Origin: Nephrocerus scutellatus
Lineage: Eukaryota > Arthropoda > Insecta > Diptera > Pipunculidae
Assembly: GCA_947095585.1 (NCBI GenBank)
Contig: OX352763.1
Coordinates: 23,671,462 to 23,735,461 of the forward strand
Length of the DNA stretch: 64,000 bases
Direction: 5' to 3'
Positions 20,574 through 32,195 of this stretch are shown piece by piece. Position 1 is the first letter of the stretch; each line of letters opens with the position of its first letter. A model generated the notes under the pieces. It was not told where the DNA came from and made no database searches. It was given only the letters and a program-made list of their open reading frames with translations. A program made the translations under genes and the position numbers.

Positions 20574-21771
20574 GAATATAAAATATATGTTTCTATCAGC
20601 CGTGTTCTATTTGCATTTTTCACACACATCATTTTGTATCTAGATTATATATCAAGATACTTATTATGTATGTATCTTGATACTTACTACTATGCATATC
20701 TAAATATAGTTTTTAGTATATATATAGATAATTATTTCAGTACATATAGATAACTATATGTGTAGATGTTTATTTTTATACTGGCTACTTATTTATATAA
20801 GAAAGTAAAGCGGAGCTTCTGAGCTCGCCATCACTGCATAGATTGATGGTTATTTATTAGCGGTCAATTGGTATTAATGTAGAGCTTCTAATTCCCCACT
20901 TTGCTACTTTTTTTTTTTGCCAAGGGAGAACTCCCTGAATGACTTGCTACTTACGAAAGTTCTAACTACAAGATGCCTTTGATGAGATTGCCGATCAAAT
21001 TTCGGTCTTTGTCAATGCGACAATCGTGTCCTCCATTTGATTAATTTCTTTCCAGCTACGGATTCATCCATCGCCCATCTCCACAACGCTGATTACGCTG
21101 GACTTGAGATTCTCTAATTTATTTCTTAAAAAAATTAACAACTGACCTAATACAAGTTATTAGGGACATAAGGGACGTCCTTCTTACAGCCAAAATTAAT
21201 ATCATTGAGCAAAGTTTTTTGCGCCTTATTTTGCGTTTTTTTCATCACTTTGTTTTATCTCCTTGAACCCAAAACCGAAAAACTAAACAAAAATTCGACA
21301 AAAAACTAAATTTCGATATTCCCGCTGTGCGTAGTTGGTTTTCAAAAATTTCCTTCTTTTTATTCCACAATCATATTACCTGCGTAACCTCACTCTCGAC
21401 ACCGCGGTGCCTCTTTGTGAATGGAAATAAAAATAAATTGAACGCAATGTGTGTAAGGCTAAGTATTGTTCCGAACAGTTCATTCTTAAGTAAAATTGAA
21501 CTATCCGTGTGTCGTTATGTGTATTTTGTCATCTTTTTCAAGGTTCACAGTTCACAGAGTGAATAAGCGTTAAACTGCGCAGGTAGCTATTTGCGTTAAT
21601 GGCGTTGTTGTCCTGTTTTTGTTGTCTGTCCCTGGTCGTCCTCTTCGTTTTCTTGTCATCAACGCGGTGCGACTAAAAGGATTTCGAGAACGAGATCCAA
21701 CGATTTATGATACTCGAAAATTATTCCGACAGATATCTTGGATTGCATTGCCGCCAGAAAGGAATTTTACA
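20574..21771. other. Unassigned, very AT-rich stretch
   Basis: TA-rich sequence with many tatata/atctagata-like words (20640-20790) but no gene. ORF 21327-21566 (+) has no recognisable motif. Confidence 0.35.
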
Positions 21772-21935
21772 AAGTCGTGTGAGAATTCGACATCCCAAAT
21801 AAACTGACACGACTATGCATCAGATTGAACACGACCAATGTAATAGCATTTTCGGATGATGTATCTAACCTAACAACTCCGTTAGGAGCTGCCATCGTAT
21901 GTATAGACCTAGCGTTAGGGACAGAGATCTGGGAC
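21772..21935 (+). mobile_element. Family B LINE RT fragment
   Basis: The + strand gives EFDIPNKLTRLC (about 21783-21820) matching REFGIPNKLTRLC of the main copy, then TTNVI and a degraded VCIDLALGTEI. Internal deletion has removed the segment between them. Confidence 0.65.
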
Positions 21936-22569
21936 TATGATGGTCACAAAACACGTATAGGTAGTAAATATTGAAGACAATATTGATGTGAGTCGAGTCC
22001 AATGAGTCAACAAGAAGCTAAGCTTTTATACAGCTTTTATAAGCGGCAGCTTCTCTTAAATGAGGAGAGAAAAAATACAGTAATGACTCGTTAATCCGAA
22101 TTTCACGTTAATCCGGAACATGTTCTTGTTCCCATTATCTTTCCGAAATCCGAAGTCACTGGAGTGTCTTTCTTTTAATTTCTCTCACATTCGCATTACA
22201 CAGTTTGTTCCAAAAGAACAATTAGTCGCGCCTATTCACTCTTGTCTCTCTTTGTTGTTGCAACAAGCTACAAATACAAATATACAACACTTATGAGATG
22301 CTTGCTTGTGACGGAAGCATTTTCTCGACAAAAATCTGGTATACTCTCTAATAGTAAAACAGCTCCTGGAGCCTGGAAGAAAAACAAGTACATACAAGTA
22401 CATATTGAGCTCATGAACCCACATTGATGGCTCTTCCATCTTGTCATCTTGATTACTACATAGATCACCTCAACCGGACATGTGATAGATGCTCTTCAGA
22501 AACCCATCCTCAAATCACAGGTCCTTTTGTCAGCAAGGAAAACACTCCTTCCAGCTCTAATAGACATAG
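21936..22569. other. Unassigned stretch
   Basis: No gene recognised. The overlapping small ORFs on both strands at 22236-22468 appear random. Confidence 0.3.
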
Positions 22570-22750
22570 ATTGGCTTGCATCATTTCTTCCTCCCATACT
22601 TGCATTAATAGTTCATGAATTGCTTGCTGCAGTGTGCGTGCCATCCAAATTTAATCAGCTCCGCTGGGATGGCATCTGATCTGAAGGCTTTATTATTTTT
22701 GAGCCGTTTTATCGCTCTACTAACATCGGTAATTAGTGGAGCCTTCACCT
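22570..22750 (-). mobile_element. Family B LINE RT fragment
   Basis: The - strand encodes TDVSRAIKRLKNNKAFRSDA, then IPAELIKFGW (22655-22735) and LLMQVWEEE (about 22575-22615). This matches the start of RT in the main family B copy with small indels. It abuts the Gypsy fragment. Confidence 0.8.
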
Positions 22751-22769
22751 TCTTAGTTTTTATTATTAT

Positions 22770-23433
22770 CGTCTTGTACCAGCTTTGCATGGGAAAGACT
22801 GAAAAAGACAATAGAAAGTATTGCAACAGTATTCTGGTTAATGACGTATTGGAGAGAATATCTTGCGATTTTATTCTAGGCACAGGAGCTTCCAGATCTA
22901 TCATGAGTACTCAAATGGTGTCTGGAGAGCAAGTAAATGGACTGCATCACTACAAGTTGAAAACAGCTACATTAGGAGCTGTAGCAGTTATGGGAAAACG
23001 TTTCCTTACAGTCGAGTTTGAAGGATTAAGCATCGACATCAGTTTATTGTTGCCAGTGTGAAAGATAAATGCATATTTGGTCTAGATTTTATGATGACGC
23101 ACCAGATGTCACTTGATTTGAGAAAACAGGTATGAAGATGGCGTAATGTGAAAAGAATTAGTGGCAATAACAATGATGGGTCATTCAGAAAGAGTTGTGT
23201 TCCCCAGAACAATCACAGTAGAAGACCGGAAAACTAGAAGTGCTCAGTTATTTTCACGAATTACGGTCCAGCAAATGAAATATCATTTGACAAGGGAGCA
23301 GCTAAGAGAAGAACAAGAGCAAGATGATTCAATTGCTCCAATACTTTGATGGATAGAGCAAGGAGGAAGAGTACCTACAGTTGCATGAGATTGTAACAGC
23401 AAGACCTAAAGTAAAAAATTACTGGGCTCAAAT
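22770..23433 (+). mobile_element. Gypsy-type LTR retrotransposon interior, protease region joined to pre-integrase spacer
   Basis: This + strand frame holds a retropepsin-like site in which the usual DTGAS is GTGAS (FILGTGASRS, about 22873), so the catalytic Asp is lost. The conserved KCIFGLDFMMTHQMSLDL block follows (about 23067-23120). The sequence then jumps to LTREQLREEQEQDDSIAPIL (23288-23347) and ARPKVKNYWAQ (about 23400-23430), the spacer before the integrase zinc domain. RT and RNase H are missing, showing a large internal deletion. No LTRs or env are visible. It continues at 24795 after the inserted LINE. Confidence 0.75.
23422..23433. repeat. Target-site duplication, left copy
   Basis: ctgggctcaaat occurs here and again at 24783-24794, exactly bracketing the family A insertion. 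It represents duplicated Gypsy sequence. Confidence 0.85.
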
Positions 23434-24782
23434 CTTATTTCTTTCTTTCCTTTACTCCGCGGGGGCTTCTACAAACGCCCGCCAACGAACTCAATGTATC
23501 GCTTGAGGTTTCAAGAGATGCCACTCTGTCCCCTGGGATCTTGCTGCCTCTTCTATTATCCTTTTCCATGTCTTGCTAGGACGGCCAACTCGGCGGCTTC
23601 CTTGTGGATTCCAGTCGAGCGCTAGTTTCGTAATATCGTCCGCTCGCTTTCTCAAAGTGTGGCCAATCCAGCTCCATTTTTCGTCGTCTGATGGTGATCG
23701 CGATTGCTTCCTGCTACTTTACTCTCAACAAGTCTTGATTGGTGATAATGTCCGGCCATCTTATTCTCAGTATCCTCCTTAAGCACTTGTTGACGAAGAG
23801 TTGGAGGCGCGTCGCAATTGACTCTGTGACTTTCCACGTTTCGCAGCCATACAAGAGTACTGAGAGAACGTCAGATCTGAATATCGTAAGCTTCATATTC
23901 CGAGAGATTTGCGAGGAGTTTCAGATATTATTTAGCATACTATAGGAGTGTCACGCCTTGTTTACACGAGAGCACACATCCAAGTCAGTACCACAATTTT
24001 TTGACTTCCAAATAACAAAACTTATCGACTTACTCTATCTGATGTAAGGCAATCGAGAGATAACATCTTCCGCTAGGGTTAACGCGAAGTAGTTTTGTTT
24101 ATGCGACGTTAATTTTTAAACCCACTTTGTTAGCATGGAGTTCTAGTGAGTTTAATTTTCGCTCTATGTCACCTAACGATTGTGATTGATATGAGACAGA
24201 TATCATCGGCATAGTCCAGATCTTCTGGCCGGTTAAAAACATTCCATGGCAAGCCCGATGGAGTACGGGTTTCTATTCTCATCACCCAGTCGATGACAAT
24301 TATGAAAAGCAATGGTGAGAGGGTGCAACCTTGCTTGACTCCCGAGTAGATGTTGAATTGTTAGCCAAGATGTGCCTGGCGAAGTATAATTCGAAACATT
24401 CTTAAAATATTCTGTCCAGCGGGTTAATGGTTGTTCCTCCATAAGGATCAAAGAGCCGTCTATTGTCTTAAAAGGTTAGTTGATTTGGTGTTTCTTGTTA
24501 GCGAGCTTACGAGCGAGTTGGTAGACTGTGCTGTCTACTATCAGCGGCTTGCTGTGCTTGTGTTGCGATGTCGCTTAGCCATGCTCGTTTGTCGTTCCTA
24601 GTTGAACAGCCAACTTGCCGGTCCAGATCCCTATACTTCCGCACTATTGCGCTTCGCACGGCATCCGAGGCCGCGTTTAACTCTACTTTTATAGATTGGC
24701 GTTCACGAATGGTGTTCCATGTCATGGATATCTGATATCCATTCTTTTCTAGTTTTGTCGGGATAACCTAAAATGGTTGAGG
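23434..24782 (-). mobile_element. Family A-related LINE, 5'-truncated insertion inside the Gypsy element
   Basis: Read on the - strand: a linker segment with TWNTIRERQSIKVELNAA and DLDRQVGCSTRNDKRAW (24540-24720), LTRWTEYFKNV (about 24400), RT pieces, then SDVLSVLLYGCETWKVTE and NKCLRRILRIRWPDIITNQD (23714-23890), RRVGRPS-like sequence (about 23575) and a (GAAA)-like tail at 23434-23460. The insert is 1349 bp with a 12-bp target-site duplication. RT is degraded and the endonuclease absent. It differs enough from the 27306-28690 copy to be a separate subfamily. Confidence 0.85.
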
Positions 24783-25260
24783 CTGGGCTCAAATGGAACC
24801 ATTGAAATTAGAAGATGGACTGTTTGTAAGGCAATGGAAATCTGCCGATGGTCGGTGTACCACCACTACCAACGAATTTGGTGAACGATTTTCTTTGTGA
24901 AACACACAGTTGAACATCAGGAGAACATTTGGGAATTAAGAAGGAACGAATAAATCGAATATTTTGGGTCAATTGCAGCAGAGTTGTTGAAAACTGTGTC
25001 GATACTGTACGAAATGTGCTTCTATAAGAGGACCGCAGCAAACAACTACAGGGCAAACGAATCAATCCAAGGTTATAGCGCTAATAATTGAGCAAGTGGG
25101 TGGCAAAGCAAGCTGATCGAGCAAGTATGTTCAATAATCACACAGCAGATGGAGATTTCGTTTGGCTTTACAATCCCAAGACAAGACACTAGAATCCTAA
25201 ATTTCGTAACACTATCTCATCTCTTCAAGTACCGAAAGTTATGGTGTTTCTAATTTTGTT
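24783..25260 (+). mobile_element. Gypsy interior, continuation after the LINE insertion
   Basis: The reading frame interrupted at 23433 resumes here with MEPLKLEDGLFVRQW (about 24796-24840) and SADGR, the segment that follows NYWAQ in Gypsy polyproteins. Frame-shifted traces of the integrase zinc region follow (CTKCAS.RGPQ near 25010-25045). A degraded integrase tail extends to about 25260. No LTR was found beyond it. Confidence 0.7.
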
Positions 25261-27124
25261 ATAACCTATTTTTTTTTTATATAATCGAGGAAGACTTGGC
25301 AGTCTTATTGTCACTCGAAAAAACTGAAATCGGTAGTATCTATCACTTGACTCGAGCTAGTGTTGTTCTTTATTATGATAGGAACAACTGTACTTCGCAC
25401 GTAATGAAAAAATCTTCAAGAATCTCGAGTCATTTCGATGCGTGATACATCTGTTCCATAACAATCGGGAAATCACCCATATAACAACGCCGCATATAAA
25501 ACAACAACTGATCAAATGATTTTTTTTGTTTGGCTCTAGACGCGTCTTGGTTGGAATTTTACTTCAGTTCGTATTCTGAACTACGCATGCAAAGAAGCCG
25601 ATACGAGTAAGAAAGGGTTAAGTAAATGATTTGCCAAATACCTCGAAATGTAATGTAATTCTGGTGACGTCCTTCGAGGATAATAATAAATTTCGTATAC
25701 ATATGAGGTACAAAATTTTGGTTTAAAAAAAAAGTCGTAGGTATTATAGGAGTCCTGTTGGTGCAGTTCAACTGTACAGTGCGCTCCCAAGTAATTATTA
25801 AAAAAGAATTTACCTACATTCATGTATGTATGTGTATATGAACTAAAGCGGTTTGCGTTCGCCTCAAACACAACAACAAAAGAACGACAAAAAGGATCAA
25901 GTATCGCGAATCCTTTTGTAAACTTACGTCGCGTCGCATCTTATTTGAGCTCTTCTAAAAAATATATATATATATAAAAAGATACGATTATTTCCAAGGA
26001 ACTTGTTTGTTTACCATTGCGTGCTCATTGGATTCGGTTGCATTTATATCCTTATTCGTCGTTCTTATTGTTTCCGTGCGGCTCCTCCAAATTTGTTTTA
26101 TTTTTCTCCTTTTCATTGAAAAAGGAAAGACGTCGTAAAATATCCTTTCGAGAGTTTGATGTTCAAAAATCATTTTAGCTTTTCAGGAGGTTCGTTTATT
26201 ATTGCTATTTGCCATTTAACATGATTGGCTGCTGTTGCTGTTGTTGTGTTGTTCCTGTAATCGGTGTGAGCAGACCAAAAATAAAAACTCAACCTCAGGA
26301 AGTAAAGTTCATTTACCCCATATTTTTATTACATTCAAATGCACATACATACCTTCGAAATTATTGTCGTAGAGATGTATACAAAAAGCAAGGAGCTATG
26401 CAAATTTTATTTGGAAACCAATAACAAGATCTTGCCGTGCGTCATGATGCATGTTTTGGTTTACTGTACTTGCAGAAACGCAGGTCCTTGCAGTAGAAAA
26501 AACATATACGATTTTGTGGTGTGCTAAGTGTACTAAGATTGTACAAAGATATATGTATATGAAATCAGGGGAATTGTTTTCGGATTGAGGTTTCTTTGAA
26601 TCGGGATAGAAGTGTAATTGGAACGTTTCCGTTTTCGCTGTTGATCAGCGTTATTTAGTGGAATAAAGTAGTGCTCTGGAGATGATAAACGGAACGTAAT
26701 ATTAAGGTCTCTAAGGAAATTATAAGTTGCGGTGGGTAGGCGAGTTAAAACGGAGAACTCAGACCGTCGGACTATTGTACTCAGTCCCAAAAAACTCCCA
26801 ACTAAACTTTCTTTATTAATTTTGAATAAAAATATATGGGAGCACCTCAGCACTGGGGTCCGACGACTTCAGAATTTTCACAGAAATGTTGTCATAGGAT
26901 ATACATATGTGTACAAAATTTGAATAAAATTGGGTTTTGGGAAGTGGTTTAAAGATTGATCACAAGATTTGTCCACCCACAAACAAGCAAACACTCAAAA
27001 ACATACAGATGCGAAGTTAAGGGAAAGTCAGGGAAATCAATGTAGCAGTAGCAGTTTCACCAAATCAGTCGACAGAGCCACTCCTTTATATCGCCCTTAC
27101 TGTGGCTGTTAATTATAAACAAGG
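25261..27124. other. Unassigned stretch
   Basis: No gene recognised. A short (AT)n lies near 25961-25977 and a CTG/TTG-rich patch near 26222-26250. The - strand ORF 26533-26853 (106 codons) is one of the longer unassigned frames but shows no motif. Sequence around 26835-26990 (gtgtacaaaatttgaataaa) resembles parts of 7720-7800, possibly a shared degraded repeat. Confidence 0.35.
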
Positions 27125-27290
27125 TCCTTTGGACACTTAAGTTGGACAGGACGAAAGCTGTCGCGTAAGCGTGATAAGTGAAGTCATGAAGGGGGCTCTA
27201 AGCAGAGCTAGCTCCTGGGCGACCAGCTATGGTCTGGGAGTTAACTTTAGCAGAACTGAAATGGCAAGTGTCCGGCCGTGGCGGGCCGGA
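27125..27290 (+). mobile_element. Family F LINE RT scrap
   Basis: The + strand gives MKGALSRASSWATSYGLGVN (27187-27246) followed by FSRTEMAS. This matches the ...W...CGLGVNP.KTE.V segment that follows the YADD box in R1/LOA-like RT. It is directly followed by family A. Confidence 0.6.
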
Positions 27291-27305
27291 CTTCGCGAAT
27301 TGATT

Positions 27306-28690
27306 GATAGATGATTAATCCTTTCTGATGTCGGATGAGGAGCAGCTCACTAGATGGAGAACCCATTTCTCTACAGTCCTTAACCACTTAGACGATGGTG
27401 ATATGATCTCGAGTGCTAATGAATCGTCCGCAGAGATAAATTCCCGAATTCGCACTGGACCTCCCAGAAAAACGGAAATAACAGCAGCAATCTCTAAAGA
27501 AAAATAAAGCTGTGGGTATTGACGGCATCCCTGCTGAAATATTCCAAGCGGCGCCAAGCACATCGGTTGATCTTCTACACCCGCTCATACGGAGAGCGTG
27601 GGAAAATGATCAATTTCCCCAAGAGTGGAACATAGGGATGGTCGTCAATCTTCCAAAAAAGGAAATTTTCATGGACTGTGGAAACTGGAGAGGTATATGC
27701 GTTTTACAGGCCGTAGCCAAAATAATAGCTAGAATCCTATTAGTACACGTAAAGGAGCATTTAGATTCAACTCTCGACGTCTAACAGGCAGGGATTCGCT
27801 CTGTTTCCTCTTGCATCGATCACATAAACACCTGGTGGATCATAATAGAACAATACGTCGAGTACAGATCTCCGCTACATCTACTGTTCATCGACTTCGA
27901 GAAGGCTTTTGACAGCTTAAATCGAGATGCTATCTGGTGGGCCCTGCGCAGGAGAGGTATCACAGAAAAACTTATAGCTATTATCAAAGCTACATACGAA
28001 GGAAGTAATGTCATGTCCTATACAACGGTTAGGTGTCCGAGGAATTTGTAGTCCAAAGTGGAGTACGTCAGGTGTGTATACTATCACCGCTGTTATTCGT
28101 GATGGTCGTCAGCGATGTACTAGAAACCGAAGCAAGCAAGCAAGGGCTCAAGATAAACACTGCCAAAACAAAAGCCCTGAACACTTCTAACACCCGCTCT
28201 CAACTCAACATTGCTGGACAGGTACAACATTGCTGGACAGGTAGTCAAAAAATTTGGACAACTGTCTATTCCTAGCAAGTGTGGTCTCGACTGACCGCGG
28301 TGGCACCGAACTGGATGTGTGCAGCAAAATCGGGAAAGCAAGGGCTGCGTTCGGAATGCCATCGAAAGTCTGGTGAAGCAATGTTTTCAGCTTAAGAACT
28401 AAGCTTCGACTGTTCCGCTCCGACGTCGAATCAGTACTGTTGTATGGGTGCAGTACTTGGATACTGTAGTGGTAGTGTATACCACTACCACGCGCAAGCT
28501 GCAATCTTTTGTAAACTAATGCCTACGTATAATCTTGAGGATCTTGAACATCGGGATGCCCAAGGAGAATGTGGCGCAGGACCGTCGAGGAATGAGTTGG
28601 AGGCAGTTCAAACGCATTGCAGAAAACAGAACAAGATGGCGCGTAGGCGTTGTTGACGCACTATGCCCCTCGAGGGGTGAAAGGATTTAA
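27306..28690 (+). mobile_element. Family A RTE-like LINE, RT to 3' end
   Basis: In order: LTRWRTHFSTVLNHL (about 27347), AVGIDGIPAEIFQAAPS (about 27509), WNIGMVVNLPKK and NWRGICVLQAVAKIIARILL (27625-27750), then after one stop IDHIN, LHLLFIDFEKAFDSLNRDAI (27877-27936), RRGITEKLIAIIKATYEGS, a frameshift, GVRQVCILSPLLFVMVVSDV (28053-28115, RQV for RQG) and LKINTAKTKALN (28149). The YADD segment is deleted between VSDVLE and KQGLKIN. The 3' end has ESVLLYGCST (about 28430), RRMWRRTVEE-like sequence and an (AAG)n tail at 28692-28704. Endonuclease is absent, so this is a 5'-truncated dead copy. Confidence 0.85.
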
Positions 28691-28704
28691 GAAGAAGAAG
28701 AAGC

Positions 28705-28954
28705 AATCAAGCGCTACTTGAGGCCCTCGCTAGCAAGGATCACCACTCCACCTACCTACATAACATATGCAGCGCGGTGAATATCGCGTCATACCGCGGT
28801 ACTTTGGCATAACTTCCGCTCGCTGAACGGTTCTAGCCCAAGGACGAGATTCTTTGTCCGGGCAAGTTTTTTTGCCAGTGAACAATTTGATCATATCTTC
28901 TGAGGACTTTATATTCTTCTTCAGGTGCCCGCGTTCTATGAGATTGTTGTGTTG
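28705..28954 (-). other. Unidentified - strand frame next to a family B scrap
   Basis: The frame 28730-29002 (-) encodes a Lys/Arg-rich peptide. Its first residues (TERKNRVYR) belong to family B linker, but the remainder (SEDMIKLFTGKKTCPDKESR onward) is unrecognised. It may be junction sequence between two relics. Confidence 0.3.
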
Positions 28955-29165
28955 CTCTCGGTATACACGATTCTTTCGTTCAGTCGTTAGCTTCATCATC
29001 AAGCAGGCCGTTTCATTCTTTACGACTAATGTCTAAGATGGAGGCGGCAGTAGTATTGTTAATGATAACATTTTTAAGGCGTCTTCATTTCTTTTCTACA
29101 CTCGGTGTCACCGCCGTTGGACTTATTCTCCCTGCATTTAGGGCGTCCCCGTTTCCAATTCCAAT
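28955..29165 (-). mobile_element. Family B LINE linker scrap
   Basis: On the - strand: ALNAGRISPTAVTPSVE-like (about 29110-29160), RLKNVIINNTT-like, ASILDISRKE and TERKNRVYRE. These follow the order of the main copy (ALNAGRKSPGAEMSDVDE, RLKNTVICIADSIL, TERKNVAYRA). Confidence 0.6.
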
Positions 29166-29284
29166 TGCATCTTAACCTATACATGGTTGGGGTGCTGGGC
29201 TTTACCACTGGATATTAAAAAGGGCCGCGGGTACTTATAGTATGCTCTTTAAGGGCAATGTCCTCGTACTTTGCGACCCGAAGT

Positions 29285-29690
29285 GGGCGACTGGTAGAAT
29301 AACTTTATTGGCGACTCTTCGTATTTAGTAGCTCATTTCGTACACAAAGAGACAGAGTGAAGGGCCTGGAATAGTTTCTATCCCAGGCGGCCTAGGAGTT
29401 AGCAGTTACCCTAGTGACAAATGATGGGGTTCGAGGTTCCGGACGATAATTTGCCAGTGATGGATTTTCCTTCGCAAAAAGGCATTCACTCTGAACGAAG
29501 TCCCTTGATGTCAGACCTCACCAAGGTCGCGTTGGTACCGCGGTAGTTGTCCATGTACACAGACCACGGTTTGACCGTAACGTTGACCGGTCTGAGGACA
29601 ACTGTGGTTGAGGACCCAGCTCGTTCTGGGGATGCAACGCGGGGTTTTACGGTTTACTCTCGAAGAGAGGACCGCTGAATGGGAATAGAT
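29285..29690 (+). repeat. Structured dispersed repeat, copy 1
   Basis: This matches 55325-55735 in the opposite orientation. Two potential hairpins are retained in both copies: cctggaatag-ttt-ctatcccagg (29365-29387; 9 of 10 pairs) and cggtttactctc-gaa-gagaggaccg (29650-29674). Shared linear blocks include gaggttccggacgat, tcccttgatgtcagayctca and aaggtcgcgttggtac. The class is unknown; a LINE 5' UTR is one option. Confidence 0.7.
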
Positions 29691-29744
29691 CAAAGGGCAT
29701 GCTTAATGTTGAATGCTAGGAAAGCCGGGTTCGTCCCACTCTAC

Positions 29745-29850
29745 GAATGATGCATTTAGGGCAAGTCCTATCGCTTGACAATAGTTGTTTGTGGTCTGGT
29801 CTGGGCAAAGAGACACCGTGTTGACTCGAATTTTAAATGCGGATGCAGTC
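29745..29850 (-). mobile_element. Family B LINE scrap
   Basis: The - strand gives RVNTVSLCPDQTTNN and QAIGLALNA, matching VRVNIVTKRPETRNGQAIGL of the main copy, with one extra codon. Confidence 0.65.
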
Positions 29851-31694
29851 TTACTTTCGGTGATGTTCATCATGCCAGACGTTATCCTTCGACATATAGC
29901 TTTCACCGCTTCCCCATCTGCATAACTAGATACCCAGATGCGGCAGTTTGGTTTTAGTTTAGTTTCAAAAATAAAAACATCTTCATAACATTAAGCAAAA
30001 CATTTCTCCGACCACTATTCTCTCAAGACAACTTAAGCGGTTTTTTCGAATTGCTATGGATGTATCAAATCATGCGTTAAGCGTTAATGCGTCGGTTAGA
30101 ACTTTGCTTGCTTAAGACAGAGTGGCATAACAGGGTTGCAGCATATTCACTTAGACAAAACCAAAAGTATATTTGTTGCATACTTATGTAGCTATGTCGG
30201 TGCTGTTGAAAAACGATCCGATACGATCAAGACAATGCAAACAAGTTCCTATATTAAGTAAACTGCATTCTGACTAAGAAGACGTCATTTAGAAAATTTG
30301 TCACGGATATTCCGACTCAAAAAAAAAAGCCGTAGTGCAATAGTTAAGCCATTACATCACTCAGTCTGTGTTTCGCTACAGACGTCAATAGATATGGAAA
30401 CATTCTACCACGGGGAAAGTAGGGAGTCGACTGCCGCGACCCTTTAGAGAAGCTACTCGTAAGCCAGACAACAGTCCATATGTAACATGCATTGTACTCG
30501 TTTCCAATGCAAACGAAGAAGTGCAGCGCATCTGGTCTGGATTGCGTGCAAACAAACCGGAATTGAAAACAAAAACCGTCTGTTAGTCGTAAGTTTACTC
30601 TTACGACGGTCCAATACCACCACCGGTTGGCAGTCTGTCGCGTCGCACAGTCTGTTCGGAATAATTTAAAAAATATTTTATGTGCCATAATTGGTAGTAC
30701 TTAGCGAAATTTTCATTTTCGGATCTGCACGAAACTTAATAGACCCTTTCTTCGGTCGGTCGGTCGGTCGGTCGGGTCGGGCTATATAATCAGGGGGAGG
30801 GAGAACAGGAAGGATAAGATATATTGTGGACTAGCGCGAAGGTACACACAGCACGAACACCCTTTTATTGAAATCAAATTTCCACTTTATCCATCTGTGT
30901 GTATGTCGTCTATGAGCGCGAGTACGTCATCCACCACACACATGATAGTGATAATTTGTTACTAAGGACGAAGGAGTTCAGCGCCGCACATAAAACTGGT
31001 TCATCTTTTTGGTTGTTGGCCGGTGGTGGTCGGTTGGATAGTTAATTTATTCTTAAAATTATGTTCATGGTTTGAAAAAATATTTCACAAATTGGTTTCT
31101 TATCCTGTTCCAGCACAATTGGAATCTCTTCCTTTGAAGTTGTTGTTCGTGCGGTGGTAATTGTTGCGATAAAAAGAAAGCGTTTTTTTGTCTTTTTTGT
31201 TGCCATTTAATTGTGCAAATTCCTTAATCCTTAATCGAATGTAAACATGGAAAATACAAATTTTAATTTGCTTCAGTTTTTCACGCTCTATGAAAAGTTC
31301 CATTTCCTTTTTATGAAGTAACTCAAGTAATTGACATGCCACATACCAAAACGACCAATTGAGACATTTGCAAATGTTCAGAGAGAGTTTAAAAAAAAAG
31401 TCAATTACTCGAATGACGTCATCAATTACATTTTTTTGAGGAAATCACATGTCGATATGGTTAGGATAAGACCTTTCACGGCAGTGAAATGTTGAATGAA
31501 TTTCATGGTAAAAGTATATACCAGAGGCAATTGATGTCACGCTTATGCTGGTTATTAAATGTATGTAAAACTTTTTTTGTACACTTATCTAGACTTAAAA
31601 GCGGGTGCAAATGATTGGACAACCACATGACAATAAAACAGAAAGAAGTCATGTGAGACCCTACTTGGTATGATTGCGATCATTAAGCGCGAAC
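29851..31694. other. Unassigned stretch with a CGGT microsatellite
   Basis: A (CGGT)n run lies at about 30753-30776. The - strand ORF 31100-31342 starts LLELLHKKEMELFIEREKLK, helix-like, but continues into AT-rich noise, so I do not call it. Nothing else is recognisable. Confidence 0.35.
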
Positions 31695-31905
31695 TTTCCC
31701 CTAACACAATTCGCCATCATAAGAGGAGATCATCACATCAAACCCCTACTACATTCGTAAGTGGATTTTGATTGTTGTCAGAATGGCGCATATGCCCGCT
31801 TACATGGATCAATTTAATAAATTCTTTCACTTTAATAGTTTACTTGTCTCGTTGATGCAATGCATCATGTGACGACAGCACTAAAACGTCATCATAATTA
31901 GGCTG
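31695..31905. repeat. Dispersed repeat of unknown class, copy 2
   Basis: Same family and orientation as 16960-17185. The blocks taagtggattttgattgttg (31759-31778), gcgcatatgcccgctta and tgcatcatgtgacgacagca (31861-31880) align in order with similar spacing. Confidence 0.65.
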
Positions 31906-32052
31906 CTCATGGCCTTAAATTGGATATTACTGAACCCACAAGAATTATTTCCAACTCTTTTCTTGATCATTTGATTGTTTGGCAAAATATTTATCGTAAA
32001 TTTCCATTCTTATATCTTACTAGCGGAAATACCCGGCGTTTCCCGGCTGCCC

Positions 32053-32165
32053 TATCCACTGACCCCTACCCAACTGACCGCACACTGACCTCCCTCCCCA
32101 CTCCCCCACTGACCCCTATCCAACTGACCTCCCACCCATTGACCTCCCACCCACTGACCACCTCA
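32053..32165. repeat. Minisatellite, 12-14 bp unit (ccactgacctcc-like)
   Basis: actgacccctacccaactga and its variants repeat about eight times across this C-rich stretch. The Thr/Pro/Leu-rich ORF over it is repeat translation. Confidence 0.85.
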
Positions 32166-32195
32166 TTCATAAAAACATGCAATTTGTAAAGCCAA

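Noticed and set aside
22770..25260. A functional retrovirus or complete LTR element
   Set aside because: The protease active site is altered, RT and RNase H are deleted, no env or LTR is visible and a LINE interrupts it.
30753..30776. Possible regulatory GC-rich element
   Set aside because: It is a simple (CGGT)n microsatellite.
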